The notes under the pieces are model-generated. The model ran no database searches, was not told the origin of the DNA, and was given only the letters and a program-made list of their open reading frames with translations. Position numbers and translations under genes: made by a program. Shown here one piece after another: positions 8,364-18,124 of a stretch of DNA of 44,229 nt (position 1 is the stretch's first letter; each line of letters opens with the position of its first letter). The DNA comes from an uncultured Actinomycetes bacterium (GTDB lineage Bacteria > Actinomycetota > Acidimicrobiia > Acidimicrobiales > RAAP-2): assembly GCA_903825765.1 (NCBI GenBank), contig CAIKBU010000084.1, forward strand, positions 1 to 44,229, written 5' to 3'.

Positions 8364-10025
8364 GTGACGACAACACTGGTTTTGCGCAATGGCCGTATTC
8401 GAACGCCTCATCACCCGAGTGGCTTCGCCCAGTCAATCGCCCTGACCGACGCGGTTATCACGGCAGTCGGCGACGACGCCGAGATTGCCCCGCTAATTGG
8501 ATCCGCCACTCGCGTGATTGACCTCGGTGGACGCCTCGTCCTGCCGGCCTTTGGCGACGCGCACGTCCACGCCCTGGCCGGCGGCCTCGAGAGCCTGCGT
8601 TGTAATCTCCTCGGTCTTCGCACTCGACACGAAGTATTGGCCCGCATTGCGGACTGGGCCGAGCAGTTGCCAGCCGACGCGTGGGTCTTAGGCGGTGGCT
8701 GGGCACTCGAGTGCTTCCCCGGTGGCAATCCGACGGCCGAGGATCTCGACGCCGTGACCGGCGGACGCCCCGCCTTCTTCCCGAACCGCGATCACCACAG
8801 CGCCTGGGTTAACACACGCGCCCTCGAACTGGCCGGCATCGACGGCACCACCGCTGACCCCTTTGATGGTCGGATCGAGCGTGACGCCACTGGTCGCGCC
8901 TCCGGAGCGCTGCACGACGGCGCCATGGGCTTTGTGGCTCGCATTTTGCCCCCCGTGACGAAAGACGAAATGCGCGACGGCCTCCAAGCAGCCCAGCGGC
9001 GTCTCCACAGTGAGGGAATTACGCACTGGCAGGACGCCTGTATTGGTTACGCCGGCGAGCTCGGCATCTTCGACTCCTACGAGGCCTACCAACTGGGCGT
9101 CAATGAAGGGTGGCTCAACGCCCGCGTGCGGGGTGCCCTGTGGTGGGATCGTAACGCCGGGATGGACCAACTCGACGCTCTGCGAACTCGACGCGAGGCA
9201 GCCACGGGCAGCTTTCGCGCCACCTCCATCAAAATGATGATGGACGGGGTGTGCGAGACCTACACCGCGGCCCTGAGTCGCTCCTACGTTGGTGCGCCCG
9301 GGAAGAACGGCACCCACAAGGGTTCGCTCTTCATCGACCAAGCAGAACTCGTGGCCATTATCGCCACGCTCGACGCCGACGACTTTCAGGTCCACTTTCA
9401 CACGCTTGGTGACGCCGCCATCACCGCCGCACTCGATGCCATCGCGCAACTTCCCGAGCATCGTCGCGGCGTGGGTCGTCACCACATGGCCCACCTCCAG
9501 TTCATCAATCCCGCCGACATTGGACGATTCGGCCAACTGGGGGTCGTCGCGAACTTTCAGCCGCTCTGGGCCTGCCACGACCCCCAGATGGACGAGATGA
9601 CGCTGCCCTTCGTGGACGAGGAGATGGCCCAGTGGCAGTACTCCATGGGCTCGCTACGCGACCACCGTGGTCGAATCGCGTTCGGTTCCGACTGGCCCGT
9701 CTCGAGTCCGAATCCCCTGTTTGAGCTCCACACCGCCGTCAACCGAACGGCGGCGCCACTCTACGGTCGCGCCGGTGAGCGCGAGTGTGAAGTGCCCTTC
9801 TTGCCCGAACAGTCACTCACTATCGATCAAGCACTGGCGGCCTTCACCTCCGGCGTGGCCTACGTCAACGGTGACGAGGATCTCCTCGGCTCACTCGAAG
9901 TCGGCAAGCAGGCGGACCTGGTGGTACTCAATCAGAACCTCTTCGAGATTTCCTCTCGCGAGATTGGCAACAGTCGCGTCGACCTCACGGTCGCCAGTGG
10001 TCAGGTCGTGTTCGGCGACGAATAG
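8364..10025 (+). CDS. Amidohydrolase family protein (YtcJ-like)
   Basis: LRNGRIRTP start, PAFGDAHVHALAGG metal motif, FHTLGDAA, IAFGSDWPVSSPNP, KQADLVVLNQN. Confidence 0.93.
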   Translation: MTTTLVLRNGRIRTPHHPSGFAQSIALTDAVITAVGDDAEIAPLIGSATRVIDLGGRLVLPAFGDAHVHALAGGLESLRCNLLGLRTRHEVLARIADWAEQLPADAWVLGGGWALECFPGGNPTAEDLDAVTGGRPAFFPNRDHHSAWVNTRALELAGIDGTTADPFDGRIERDATGRASGALHDGAMGFVARILPPVTKDEMRDGLQAAQRRLHSEGITHWQDACIGYAGELGIFDSYEAYQLGVNEGWLNARVRGALWWDRNAGMDQLDALRTRREAATGSFRATSIKMMMDGVCETYTAALSRSYVGAPGKNGTHKGSLFIDQAELVAIIATLDADDFQVHFHTLGDAAITAALDAIAQLPEHRRGVGRHHMAHLQFINPADIGRFGQLGVVANFQPLWACHDPQMDEMTLPFVDEEMAQWQYSMGSLRDHRGRIAFGSDWPVSSPNPLFELHTAVNRTAAPLYGRAGERECEVPFLPEQSLTIDQALAAFTSGVAYVNGDEDLLGSLEVGKQADLVVLNQNLFEISSREIGNSRVDLTVASGQVVFGDE

Positions 10026-10056
10026 TTCGTAGTACCAAGAGATAAAGGAGAGAAGT

Positions 10057-11505
10057 ATGTCGATGTATGGAAATGAGGTCGGCGCGGTCACGCGTCTGCC
10101 GGGGAACTCCCTGGGCCTCTTTGAAACGTCAGCGAGCACGATGGCCAACATCGCTCCCGCGCTGAGTGTGTTTTTGACCATTCCCTTCCTGGTCGCTGAA
10201 ATGGGCACCATGGCCCCGTGGATTTTCATCCTCGCCGCCGTAGCCATTCTCTGCACCGGTGTTGCGGTGATTGAGTTCACTAAGCGACTTCCGAGCGCCG
10301 GTGGCTTCATTAGCTACATCACCAACGGGGCCGCCAGTGGTGGCAAGACATCGGGAACGGTAATGGGCTCAGTGGCCTTTTACCTGCTGTTGTTCGCCTA
10401 CCCCGTCTCAATTTCCTCGCTCGCGTCCTTCTTCGGGTACTGGCTCCAGACGTACTTGAACTGGAACCCGAACACCTGGATCTACATCGCTGTGGCGTCG
10501 ATTCTGCTGGCCATTCCCTTCCTCCTCAAGGGCACCGGCGTATCGGTAAAGTTGGCGTTCGCTCTCTTCGCGCTCGAAGCCGCGGTACTGGTGATCTTCT
10601 CGATCATCATCTTTATCAAGAACCCCAGTGCCATGAACGCCCCCTTCCACTCGGTGAGCGGACTGGGCTTCAAGGGTATGGCTGGGCTGAGCTTCAGTTT
10701 TGCCTTCTTCGGGTACGTCGGTTGGGAAAACTCGGCGCCACTGGCCGAAGAGGCACGCGACCCGGGTCGCACCATTCCTCGCACCATCATCATCAGCGTG
10801 GGTGTCTGTATGGTCGTCTTCTTCCTCGCCGCGTACGCCCTCGTGGTCGGCTTCGTGGGCTGGCAGGGTGCGGACCATGGTATTCACTCCCTCGCCACCT
10901 ACGCCTACGCAGCGCCGTACCTGACGCTGTCGGCGCACTTCACGCCCTACCTGCACGCGCTGATGTTCCTCGTCGGACTGTCGAGTGCGCTCGGTGGCAT
11001 CCTGGCGGCGTCGCTGCCCGCCACGCGCTACTTCTACCACGGTGCGCGCGCTGGTCTGTTGCCCAAGTCGGTGGCGAAGGTCTCGCCCAAGACTGGTGTA
11101 CCGCACGTCGCTATGTGGGTCTACGTCGTGTCGGTGCTGACCGTCACCATCGTGCTTGACCTCATCTTGCACAACGGTGTCACCATTTCTGGCGACGAGT
11201 CCGGTATTTCGACGGTGCCCCTCCTCATCGTCTACGTCCTGACCTCGCTCTTCTTGCCGTTCTTCATCACCAAGCGCGATCCCCAGAACTTCAACGTGCT
11301 GCGCCACGTGATCATCCCCTACTTCGGCATGATCGTCGTGGGCTACGGCATCTGGGAAACCACCAAGCCCGGTCAGGCCTTCCCCGCGAACACCTACGTG
11401 TGGTACGTCTTGGCCTACGTGGTCGTCGCCCTGGTGGGCGCGGTCTACGGCATCTCGCGTCGCAGCGCCAGCTACGAGCAGCTCGCCTCCGGCCTCAACG
11501 ACTAA
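10057..11505 (+). CDS. APC-superfamily amino acid / polyamine permease
   Basis: About 12 TM; APC-like GWENSAPLAEEARDPGRTIPRTI; clear AGGAGA ribosome-binding site. Confidence 0.92.
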   Translation: MSMYGNEVGAVTRLPGNSLGLFETSASTMANIAPALSVFLTIPFLVAEMGTMAPWIFILAAVAILCTGVAVIEFTKRLPSAGGFISYITNGAASGGKTSGTVMGSVAFYLLLFAYPVSISSLASFFGYWLQTYLNWNPNTWIYIAVASILLAIPFLLKGTGVSVKLAFALFALEAAVLVIFSIIIFIKNPSAMNAPFHSVSGLGFKGMAGLSFSFAFFGYVGWENSAPLAEEARDPGRTIPRTIIISVGVCMVVFFLAAYALVVGFVGWQGADHGIHSLATYAYAAPYLTLSAHFTPYLHALMFLVGLSSALGGILAASLPATRYFYHGARAGLLPKSVAKVSPKTGVPHVAMWVYVVSVLTVTIVLDLILHNGVTISGDESGISTVPLLIVYVLTSLFLPFFITKRDPQNFNVLRHVIIPYFGMIVVGYGIWETTKPGQAFPANTYVWYVLAYVVVALVGAVYGISRRSASYEQLASGLND

Positions 11506-11522
11506 TCACTGCAGTACCCCAG

Positions 11523-11555
11523 CGCACCCCGTCCGCTTCTCGCGGGCGGGGTGCG
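11523..11555 (+). terminator. Strong GC-rich hairpin downstream of the APC permease
   Basis: CGCACCCCGTCCGC-TTCTC-GCGGGCGGGGTGCG, 14-bp stem with one wobble, then TTCATT. Confidence 0.7.
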
Positions 11556-12498
11556 TTCATTGAAAGGACTTTTCGTGTTGCTCCGCATCGCACCCACCCT
11601 TCCCTCGCTCACCCCTTCGAGGGCGAGCACCACCGCAACGCTGCGGGTAGCGGCCGTCCAGCAACGCTGGCACGTCAACGCCGCTGAGCACCTCGACGGG
11701 TTAGCCGAAGGTATCCGTCTCGCGGCGGCCAACGGCGCCCAACTGGTCTGCGTACCCGAGCTCACGCTGAGTCCCTACTTCTGCAGCGTGGAGCCCACCG
11801 CTGACGTGGCCGTGAGGGGCGAGGATCTCCTCACCGGCCCCACGTTGCGATTCGTGTCGGCGATGGCTACCGAGTGTGGCGTGGCGATTCAGGCGTCACT
11901 GTTTGAAGAGGTGCCGGGCACCAAGGGCTACAACACGGCCCTCGTCGTCGGCCACGATGGCACGCTGATCGGGACGACCCGCAAACTGCACCTGCCCGTC
12001 ACCGAGGGGTACTTCGAAGATCAGTATTTTGACGTCGGTCCGGCGACCTCGCAGGCGACACCCACCTACGACGTCGGTGGCGCTGTCTTCGCGGTAGCGA
12101 CCTGCTGGGACCAGTGGTTTCCCGAACTGGCCCGCCTGTACGGCCTCCAGGGTGCCCAGGTCTTGGCCTACCCCACCGCCATTGGCTCCGAACCGGGCTT
12201 CCCCGACTTCGACTCGGCCCCCCTGTGGCGCCACACGATGGTGGCCCACGGTATTGCCAACGGTCTCTTTGTCGTGGCGGCCAATCGTTTTGGTACCGAA
12301 GGGTCCATCACCTTCTACGGCAGTTCCTTCATCAGCGACCCCTTCGGTCGCGTTCTGGTCGAGGCACCCCGTGACGACGCCGCGGTACTCGTCGCCGAAC
12401 TGCCACTCGGGCAATGTGAGGACTGGCTCAGCGCATTCCCATTCTTCGCGGCTCGTCGCCCCGACGTCTACGGTGCGATCACCGCACCCCTGGCCTAG
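11551..12498 (+). CDS. Carbon-nitrogen hydrolase (nitrilase superfamily; N-carbamoylputrescine amidase / beta-ureidopropionase-like)
   Basis: Catalytic Glu (VCVPELTLSPY), Lys (TRKLHLPVTEGYFEDQYF), Cys (ATCWDQWFPELARLY). The ORF-track start overlaps the hairpin; real start probably downstream. Confidence 0.92.
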   Translation: MRSLKGLFVLLRIAPTLPSLTPSRASTTATLRVAAVQQRWHVNAAEHLDGLAEGIRLAAANGAQLVCVPELTLSPYFCSVEPTADVAVRGEDLLTGPTLRFVSAMATECGVAIQASLFEEVPGTKGYNTALVVGHDGTLIGTTRKLHLPVTEGYFEDQYFDVGPATSQATPTYDVGGAVFAVATCWDQWFPELARLYGLQGAQVLAYPTAIGSEPGFPDFDSAPLWRHTMVAHGIANGLFVVAANRFGTEGSITFYGSSFISDPFGRVLVEAPRDDAAVLVAELPLGQCEDWLSAFPFFAARRPDVYGAITAPLA

Positions 12499-13817
12499 GC
12501 CTGGTTAGTGCGGGCCCGCAGGTCCGCCAGCAGTGACGCAATCGGCACGCGGGTCTGGAGCGTGGTGTCGCGGTCACGCACCGTGACGGCGTGGTCTTCG
12601 AGTGAGTCGAAGTCCACCGTGATGCAGAACGGGGTCCCGACCTCGTCCTGGCGACGGTAGCGACGCCCAATGGACTGCGTGATGTCGTAATCGCAGCTGA
12701 AGTGGGGTTGCAACAGCGCCAGCACCTGCTCCGAGACGCCCTCGAGTTCGGGCTTCTTCGACAGCGGCAAAACGGCCACCTGGTAGGGCGCGAGGCGCCA
12801 GTCGAGGCGAAGGACCGAACGGACCTCACCCTCGACCTCGTCTTCGTGATACGCGTCGAGGAGGAAGGCCATCATGGCGCGGGTGGCTCCGGCCGCCGGT
12901 TCAATGACGTAGGGCGTGTAGCGCTCGTTGGCGGCCTGGTCGTAGTACTCGAGCTTGACACCCGAGGCGTTCGAGTGCTGGGTCAGGTCGTAGTCGCCAC
13001 GGTTGGCGATGCCTTCGAGTTCGTCCCAGCCCCAGGGGTAGCGGTACTCCACGTCGGTGGTGCCACGGCTGTAGTGGGACAGGTCTTCCTTCGCGTGTTC
13101 GTGCAGTTGCAGGTACTCGGGGCGAATGCCGAGGTCGAGGTACCAGTTGAAACGCTGCTCAATCCAGTAGCGGTACCACTCGTCGGCCTCGGTCGGCGGT
13201 ACGAAGAATTCGAGTTCCATCTGCTCGAACTCTCGAGTACGAAAAACGAAGTTCTGTGGGGTGATCTCGTTGCGGAACGACTTTCCCACCTGGGCGATGC
13301 CGAAGGGTGGCTTCTTGCGCGAGGTCGTGAGCACGTTGTTGAAGTTCGTGAACATGCCCTGGGCCGTCTCCGGACGAAGGTAGGCGGTGGCGCCGTCGCC
13401 TTCGACGGGGCCCGCCTGGGTCTTGAACATCAAGTTGAAGGCGCGCGACTCGGTGAACTGCGTCGAACCACAACTCGGGCAGACGCCGTCGATCTTGTCC
13501 TCGCGGAAACGACCGTGACACTTCAGGCAGTCGACCAGGGGGTCGGTGAAGGTTTCGAGGTGACCCGAAGCGGCCCAGACGGCGGGCGGGCTCAGAATTG
13601 CCGCGTCGAGACCGACGACGTCGTGGCGCATCTGGACCATGGTCTTCCACCACTGATGCTTGACGTTGCGCAGCATGTTGACGCCCAGGGGGCCGTAGTC
13701 GTAGGTCGAGCGGAAGCCGCCGTAGATGTCGGCGGACTGAAAAATAAAGCCGCGGCGCTTCGCGAGGTTGATGACCTTCTCGAGTAGGTCGGCGTCGTTG
13801 GTGGGGGTTACGTCCAT
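12495..13817 (-). CDS. glyS: Glycyl-tRNA synthetase (alpha2 type)
   Basis: GFIFQSADIYGGFRSTYDYGPLGVNML, RPETAQGMFTNF, QVGKSFRNEITPQNFVFRTREFEQMELEFF. Confidence 0.98.
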   Translation of the reverse strand: MDVTPTNDADLLEKVINLAKRRGFIFQSADIYGGFRSTYDYGPLGVNMLRNVKHQWWKTMVQMRHDVVGLDAAILSPPAVWAASGHLETFTDPLVDCLKCHGRFREDKIDGVCPSCGSTQFTESRAFNLMFKTQAGPVEGDGATAYLRPETAQGMFTNFNNVLTTSRKKPPFGIAQVGKSFRNEITPQNFVFRTREFEQMELEFFVPPTEADEWYRYWIEQRFNWYLDLGIRPEYLQLHEHAKEDLSHYSRGTTDVEYRYPWGWDELEGIANRGDYDLTQHSNASGVKLEYYDQAANERYTPYVIEPAAGATRAMMAFLLDAYHEDEVEGEVRSVLRLDWRLAPYQVAVLPLSKKPELEGVSEQVLALLQPHFSCDYDITQSIGRRYRRQDEVGTPFCITVDFDSLEDHAVTVRDRDTTLQTRVPIASLLADLRARTNQA

Positions 13818-13851
13818 GCCTTAAGGCTAGTTGACGAGGTTCGTCGTAGCG

Positions 13852-14952
13852 TTAGGGCGTGGACTTCAAGCGCAAGATGACCTGATTGGCCACCAGCCGG
13901 GCGGCCGGGTTCAGCGACACTCGATTATCGCGCACGGTGACCAGGTGGGCAATCTCGTCGAGTGAGTCAAAGGCTTCGCGTGGCACGCCACGTCGGGTAC
14001 GCAGCGCCAACGAGTCACGTTCGAAGGCCTGCGTGGCCGCATCGAGGTACTCCTCGCCGCCGAGGGGGCTGGTGCCACCTTCGACCATCGCGATGTAGCG
14101 ATCGGGGGTCCGTACATTCCAAAAGCGGCGACCGTCGACGTGACTGTGGGCCGCCGAGCCAAAGCCTTGGTAGTTCCCGTGATCCCAGTAGACGTGATTG
14201 TGACGACACTCGTGTCCCGGCTCGGCCCAGTTGGAGATCTCCTCCCACAGGTACCCATGCGACTCCAGAGTCTGACCAACGATGTCGTACGCGTCGGCGG
14301 TCTCGTCCTCGTCGGGGTGACGGGCCGGATCTTGGCCCAGTGGGGTGGCGGGCTCCGGGGTCAGGGCGTAGCACGAAATATGGGGTGGTCGATGCTCCAG
14401 CGAGAGCAGGTCGTGAAGCGTGGCGCGCACGTCATCGAGGGACTCCGCTCGAGAGCCGACGATGAGGTCCATATTCCAGCTGGCAAAGCCCACCTCGTGG
14501 GTACGCTCGGCGACTTCACGATGTGCCATCGTCCCGTGGCGGCGCCCCAGGTCGGCCAACACCGCGGGCTGGGTCGACTGCACGCCGTAACTCATGCGGG
14601 TGACCCCACCGTCGCGGTACGCGGTGAGTCGTTCAACCGAGGCGTCCTCGGGATTGCACTCCACCGTGATTTCACAGTCCGCGGTGCGAGGAATCTCCCT
14701 CAGAATCGAGAGCAACTGCTCCGGCGTCAATCGAGAGGGCGTGCCCCCACCAAAGAAGATCGAGGTGGCGACTCGAAGCCCGCCGTCAACGGCCCAGCGA
14801 ATCTCCTGTCGCACGGCCTCGACGTAGGCGTCCTGGAGGTGGTCACGGTCGCTGTACGTGGCGAAGGCGCAGTAGTCGCAGCGGTGGGCGCAGAAGGGGA
14901 CGTGGACGTAGACACCAAAGGCGTCAGCAACGTCAATGGGTGGTGCGTTCAC
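13852..14952 (-). CDS. hemW: HemW-like radical SAM protein (coproporphyrinogen III oxidase-like)
   Basis: YVHVPFCAHRCDYCAFATY, FFGGGTPSRLTPEQL, MDLIVG, YWDHGNYQGFGSAAHSHVDGRRFWNVR. Confidence 0.95.
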   Translation of the reverse strand: MNAPPIDVADAFGVYVHVPFCAHRCDYCAFATYSDRDHLQDAYVEAVRQEIRWAVDGGLRVATSIFFGGGTPSRLTPEQLLSILREIPRTADCEITVECNPEDASVERLTAYRDGGVTRMSYGVQSTQPAVLADLGRRHGTMAHREVAERTHEVGFASWNMDLIVGSRAESLDDVRATLHDLLSLEHRPPHISCYALTPEPATPLGQDPARHPDEDETADAYDIVGQTLESHGYLWEEISNWAEPGHECRHNHVYWDHGNYQGFGSAAHSHVDGRRFWNVRTPDRYIAMVEGGTSPLGGEEYLDAATQAFERDSLALRTRRGVPREAFDSLDEIAHLVTVRDNRVSLNPAARLVANQVILRLKSTP

Positions 14953-16382
14953 GGCCTCGCGGCTGCCTCTCGCGCCACCTTGACTTCGTCGTAGCGACGT
15001 AACGCCTCATCTCGCTCGGTCGCCGAATCAATGATCGGCGGGAAGTACCCCGCTGGGGTCAAGAGACCCGAACCACCGCCGGGTTGGAGGCAGTCCGGTG
15101 CGGCCACGTCGCGGAGTTCGGGTACCCAACGCTTGACGTACACACCGTCGGGATCGAAGCGCTCGGCCTGGAGCACCGGGTTGAAGATGCGGTAGAACGG
15201 CGAAGCATCGGTGCCGCTTCCGGCCGTCCACTGCCAGCCGTGCTGATTGGAGGCGACGTCGCCGTCGATCAGTCGCCACAGGAACCACTTCGCACCCCAG
15301 CGCCAGTCAATGTGGAGGTGTTTGATCAAAAATGACGCGGTAATCATGCGAACTCGGTTGTGCATCCAGCCCTCGGTGAGGAGCTGTCGCATACCGGCGT
15401 CGACAATCGGATAGCCCGTTTCGCCTCGCGCCCACGTTTGGAAGCGCTCCACGGCCGCGGCATCGCTGTCGACCCGCAGGTGGTCCATCGAACGTTGGAG
15501 GTTTTGCCACGACGTCGTGGGATTGGCGAAGAGGACGTCGGCGTAGAACTCGCGCCAGCCGATCTCCGAGCGAAAGTGTAAGGAGCCGGTCGTGCCGCCG
15601 TAGGGGTGGGCGTCAGTGCGGGCCAGAATCTGGCGCGGGTGAATGGTGCCAAAGCGCAGGTGTGGGCTCAGTCGAGAGGTTCCCTCGACACCCGGCTGGT
15701 TGCGCTGCTCGTCGTAGGCGGCCACCGAGGGCAGGAAGGAATCAAGCGCCGCCAGAGCACCACGCTCACCGACCGCCGGGTCAAAGGCCGGCACCCGATC
15801 GGGCAGGTCACCGAAATAGTCGGGGCGCTCCGTAGCGGACAGGGCCGTCACGTTCGACAACGGGGCGGTTTCGAGGTGCTGCCACCGCACTCCCTCGGGG
15901 GCGTCCAGCGGTGCGGGCACTGGGTAGAGTTCCCAGACCTTACGAAACGGAGTGAACACCTTGGAGGGCGTCCCGGCCTTGGTCTTCACCGTTCCGGGCT
16001 TCACAACGTAGGGCGAGTCCAGGAGGTGCAGGGTGACGTCGGCGTCGGCCAAGGCGGCGGCCACCTGCGTGTCGCGGCGGCGCCCGGCCGGCGCGAAGTC
16101 CTCCGTCGCGAAGACGTCGCGAGCGCCAACCTCGCGGGCGAGCGCCACGAGCACATCCTCGGGCGCACCGACGCGAATGGTGAGGGCACCGCCCAACGTG
16201 TCGTTCAGACTCGACAGCGTGGCCTGGAGGTAGGCGCTCCGAGCCGGACCGACTGACGCGAGCAAGGCGGGGTCGACAATGAAGAGGGCGACGACGTCGC
16301 CGTCGCCCTTGGTGACTGCTTCGATCAAGGCGGGATTATCACTCAGGCGAAGGTCGCGGCGGAACCAGAAGATGGTGGTCAT
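14949..16382 (-). CDS. phr: Deoxyribodipyrimidine photolyase
   Basis: FWFRRDLRLSDNPAL; FAD domain TGYPIVDAGMRQLLTEGWMHNRVRMI...NQHGWQWTAGSGTDASPFYRIFNP. Confidence 0.96.
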   Translation of the reverse strand: MTTIFWFRRDLRLSDNPALIEAVTKGDGDVVALFIVDPALLASVGPARSAYLQATLSSLNDTLGGALTIRVGAPEDVLVALAREVGARDVFATEDFAPAGRRRDTQVAAALADADVTLHLLDSPYVVKPGTVKTKAGTPSKVFTPFRKVWELYPVPAPLDAPEGVRWQHLETAPLSNVTALSATERPDYFGDLPDRVPAFDPAVGERGALAALDSFLPSVAAYDEQRNQPGVEGTSRLSPHLRFGTIHPRQILARTDAHPYGGTTGSLHFRSEIGWREFYADVLFANPTTSWQNLQRSMDHLRVDSDAAAVERFQTWARGETGYPIVDAGMRQLLTEGWMHNRVRMITASFLIKHLHIDWRWGAKWFLWRLIDGDVASNQHGWQWTAGSGTDASPFYRIFNPVLQAERFDPDGVYVKRWVPELRDVAAPDCLQPGGGSGLLTPAGYFPPIIDSATERDEALRRYDEVKVAREAAARP

Positions 16383-17116
16383 AGCGGCGAGGTTAGTGGG
16401 GCGGAGGCCTTGGTCACCTTGAGCCGGCGACCGAAGTGAACTTCAATGGCCTGGTGGGCCAGTGCCGCGACCTCGCCGGCACCCTCGGGTGACGTTTCGC
16501 GCAAGACGGACGCTAACTGGCCGCCCAGGATTCGACGAAGCAGTGTCTGGGCCACCGGACTCACCGAGACGCCCGAACGACAGTTCGAACAGAGCATCCC
16601 GCCTACTTCGGCGTTGAAAGCGACCAGTGGGCCCGATGACTCGCACGACACGCAGTGCTCCATTACCGGTTCTGATCCGTCGTAGGCGAGGAGCTTGAAG
16701 AAGAAGGAGGCGGGAATCAGTCCGGGCAGGTAGTCGGGTGTGTCAAGCGACTGCAGTACCCGAAGCAGGAGCAAAAAGATGCCCTCGTCGGCGGTGTCTT
16801 CACTGGGAATAGCGTCGATGACCTCCACGACGGCGAGGCCGGCGGCGATACGGTCGTAGTCAGCGCGCAGCGTGACGAAACGGGTCAAATGCTGCACGTT
16901 GCGCGTCACGAAGAGGTCACCGCGGGACTTGACCGCGTCAATCTTGACGTGGCTCATGGGCTCGAGTGAACCGCCCATTCGCGAGGAGGTCTTTCGCACC
17001 CCCTTGGCCAGCACGCGAATCTTGCCGTGGTCCTTCGTCCACAAGACGGCGAGGCGATCGGCCTCACCCGACTTGTAGACCCGTAGGACTATCGCCTCGT
17101 CGGCGAGTTCCTTCAC
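16379..17116 (-). CDS. recO: DNA repair protein RecO
   Basis: N-terminal OB fold DEAIVLRVYKSGEADRLAVLWTKDHGKIRVLAKGVRKTSSR and four-Cys cluster CVSCESSG...LCSNC. Confidence 0.95.
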   Translation of the reverse strand: MKELADEAIVLRVYKSGEADRLAVLWTKDHGKIRVLAKGVRKTSSRMGGSLEPMSHVKIDAVKSRGDLFVTRNVQHLTRFVTLRADYDRIAAGLAVVEVIDAIPSEDTADEGIFLLLLRVLQSLDTPDYLPGLIPASFFFKLLAYDGSEPVMEHCVSCESSGPLVAFNAEVGGMLCSNCRSGVSVSPVAQTLLRRILGGQLASVLRETSPEGAGEVAALAHQAIEVHFGRRLKVTKASAPLTSPL

Positions 17117-17331
17117 TGCGGATCCTTGTCATCCTTGGGCTCGACGAAACGGGGGGATTTCGGCGTGATACCGATGAAACGCTGGAGCCAGACGAGCAGC
17201 GCGACCAGGGCGACCAAGATCAGTGGCACCGCGAGGGGTCCGATAAGGGAACTCACGCCGTTGAGGGCGAGGATCCAGAGGAAGACGTACAGCACCACGA
17301 CAAAAATGGCGACGGCTTTGGTGAATTTCAT
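17113..17331 (-). CDS. Small two-TM membrane protein, unknown function
   Basis: 72 aa, two hydrophobic helices, 4-nt overlaps with both recO and uppS. Confidence 0.7.
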   Translation of the reverse strand: MKFTKAVAIFVVVLYVFLWILALNGVSSLIGPLAVPLILVALVALLVWLQRFIGITPKSPRFVEPKDDKDPQ

Positions 17332-18068
17332 TGTTCAATGCCTCCAAAACGGCGTTCACGGCGCTGGAATTCAGCGACCGCTTCGTAGAGATCTTCGCGG
17401 CGAAAGTCGGGCCAGAGCACGTCGGTAAAGACGAGTTCGGCGTAGGCCGCTTCCCACATCAGAAAGTTTGAGGTCCGGTACTCCCCCGAGGTGCGCACGA
17501 CCAGGTCGGGTTCGGGCAGCTCGGGGTGGTACAGACGTTGGGCGATGGCCTTGTCGTCCACGTGCTTGGCGGCCACCCCGTCTTCGATCAGTCGCTTGAC
17601 GGCGTCGACGATTTCGGCCCGACCGCCGTAGTTGAACGCAATATTCAGCGTCATCGCCGTGTTGTTCTTCGTTAGTTCCGAGGCCTCGTCCATGCGTTTC
17701 AAGACACCACGGGGCACTCGCCAATCACGACGGCCCGAAAAGACGATGCGGATGCCAACCTCGTGGAGCTCGTGCTGACGTCGTTCGAGGAGCGACCGGT
17801 TGAAGTTCATGAGATAGCGCACCTCATCCACCGGTCGGCGCCAGTTCTCCGTGGAGAAGGCGTAGACCGTGAGTGCCCGTACCCCGAGGGCGAGTGCCCC
17901 GTAGGTCGTATCGACGAGGGCCACCTCGCCGGCCCCGTGACCATCGGTTCGAGGGAGGCCTCGGCGCTGCGCCCATCGACCATTCCCGTCCATAACCACG
18001 CCAACGTGCGAAGGGATATGACCGCTCGACAACGACGCGGGAATCTCGACGGGACGCGGATCTGGCAT
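17328..18068 (-). CDS. uppS: Isoprenyl transferase (undecaprenyl diphosphate synthase family)
   Basis: HVGVVMDGNGRWAQRRGLPRTDGHGAG, YAFSTENWRRP, DLVVRTSGEYRTSNFLMWEAAYAELVF. Confidence 0.97.
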   Translation of the reverse strand: MPDPRPVEIPASLSSGHIPSHVGVVMDGNGRWAQRRGLPRTDGHGAGEVALVDTTYGALALGVRALTVYAFSTENWRRPVDEVRYLMNFNRSLLERRQHELHEVGIRIVFSGRRDWRVPRGVLKRMDEASELTKNNTAMTLNIAFNYGGRAEIVDAVKRLIEDGVAAKHVDDKAIAQRLYHPELPEPDLVVRTSGEYRTSNFLMWEAAYAELVFTDVLWPDFRREDLYEAVAEFQRRERRFGGIEQ

Positions 18069-18124
18069 AAAAGAAAACTAGTTGGTCATCACGGGCTTCG
18101 TGCGCCGCCCCCTATCCTTAGCGG

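Noticed and set aside
12702-13787. Long plus-strand ORF opposite glyS (361 aa)
   Set aside because: Shadow ORF of high-GC coding; low-complexity Val/Gly/Glu composition and no domain. The same applies to 14140..14994, 15606..16256, 8688..9578 and 10408..11307.
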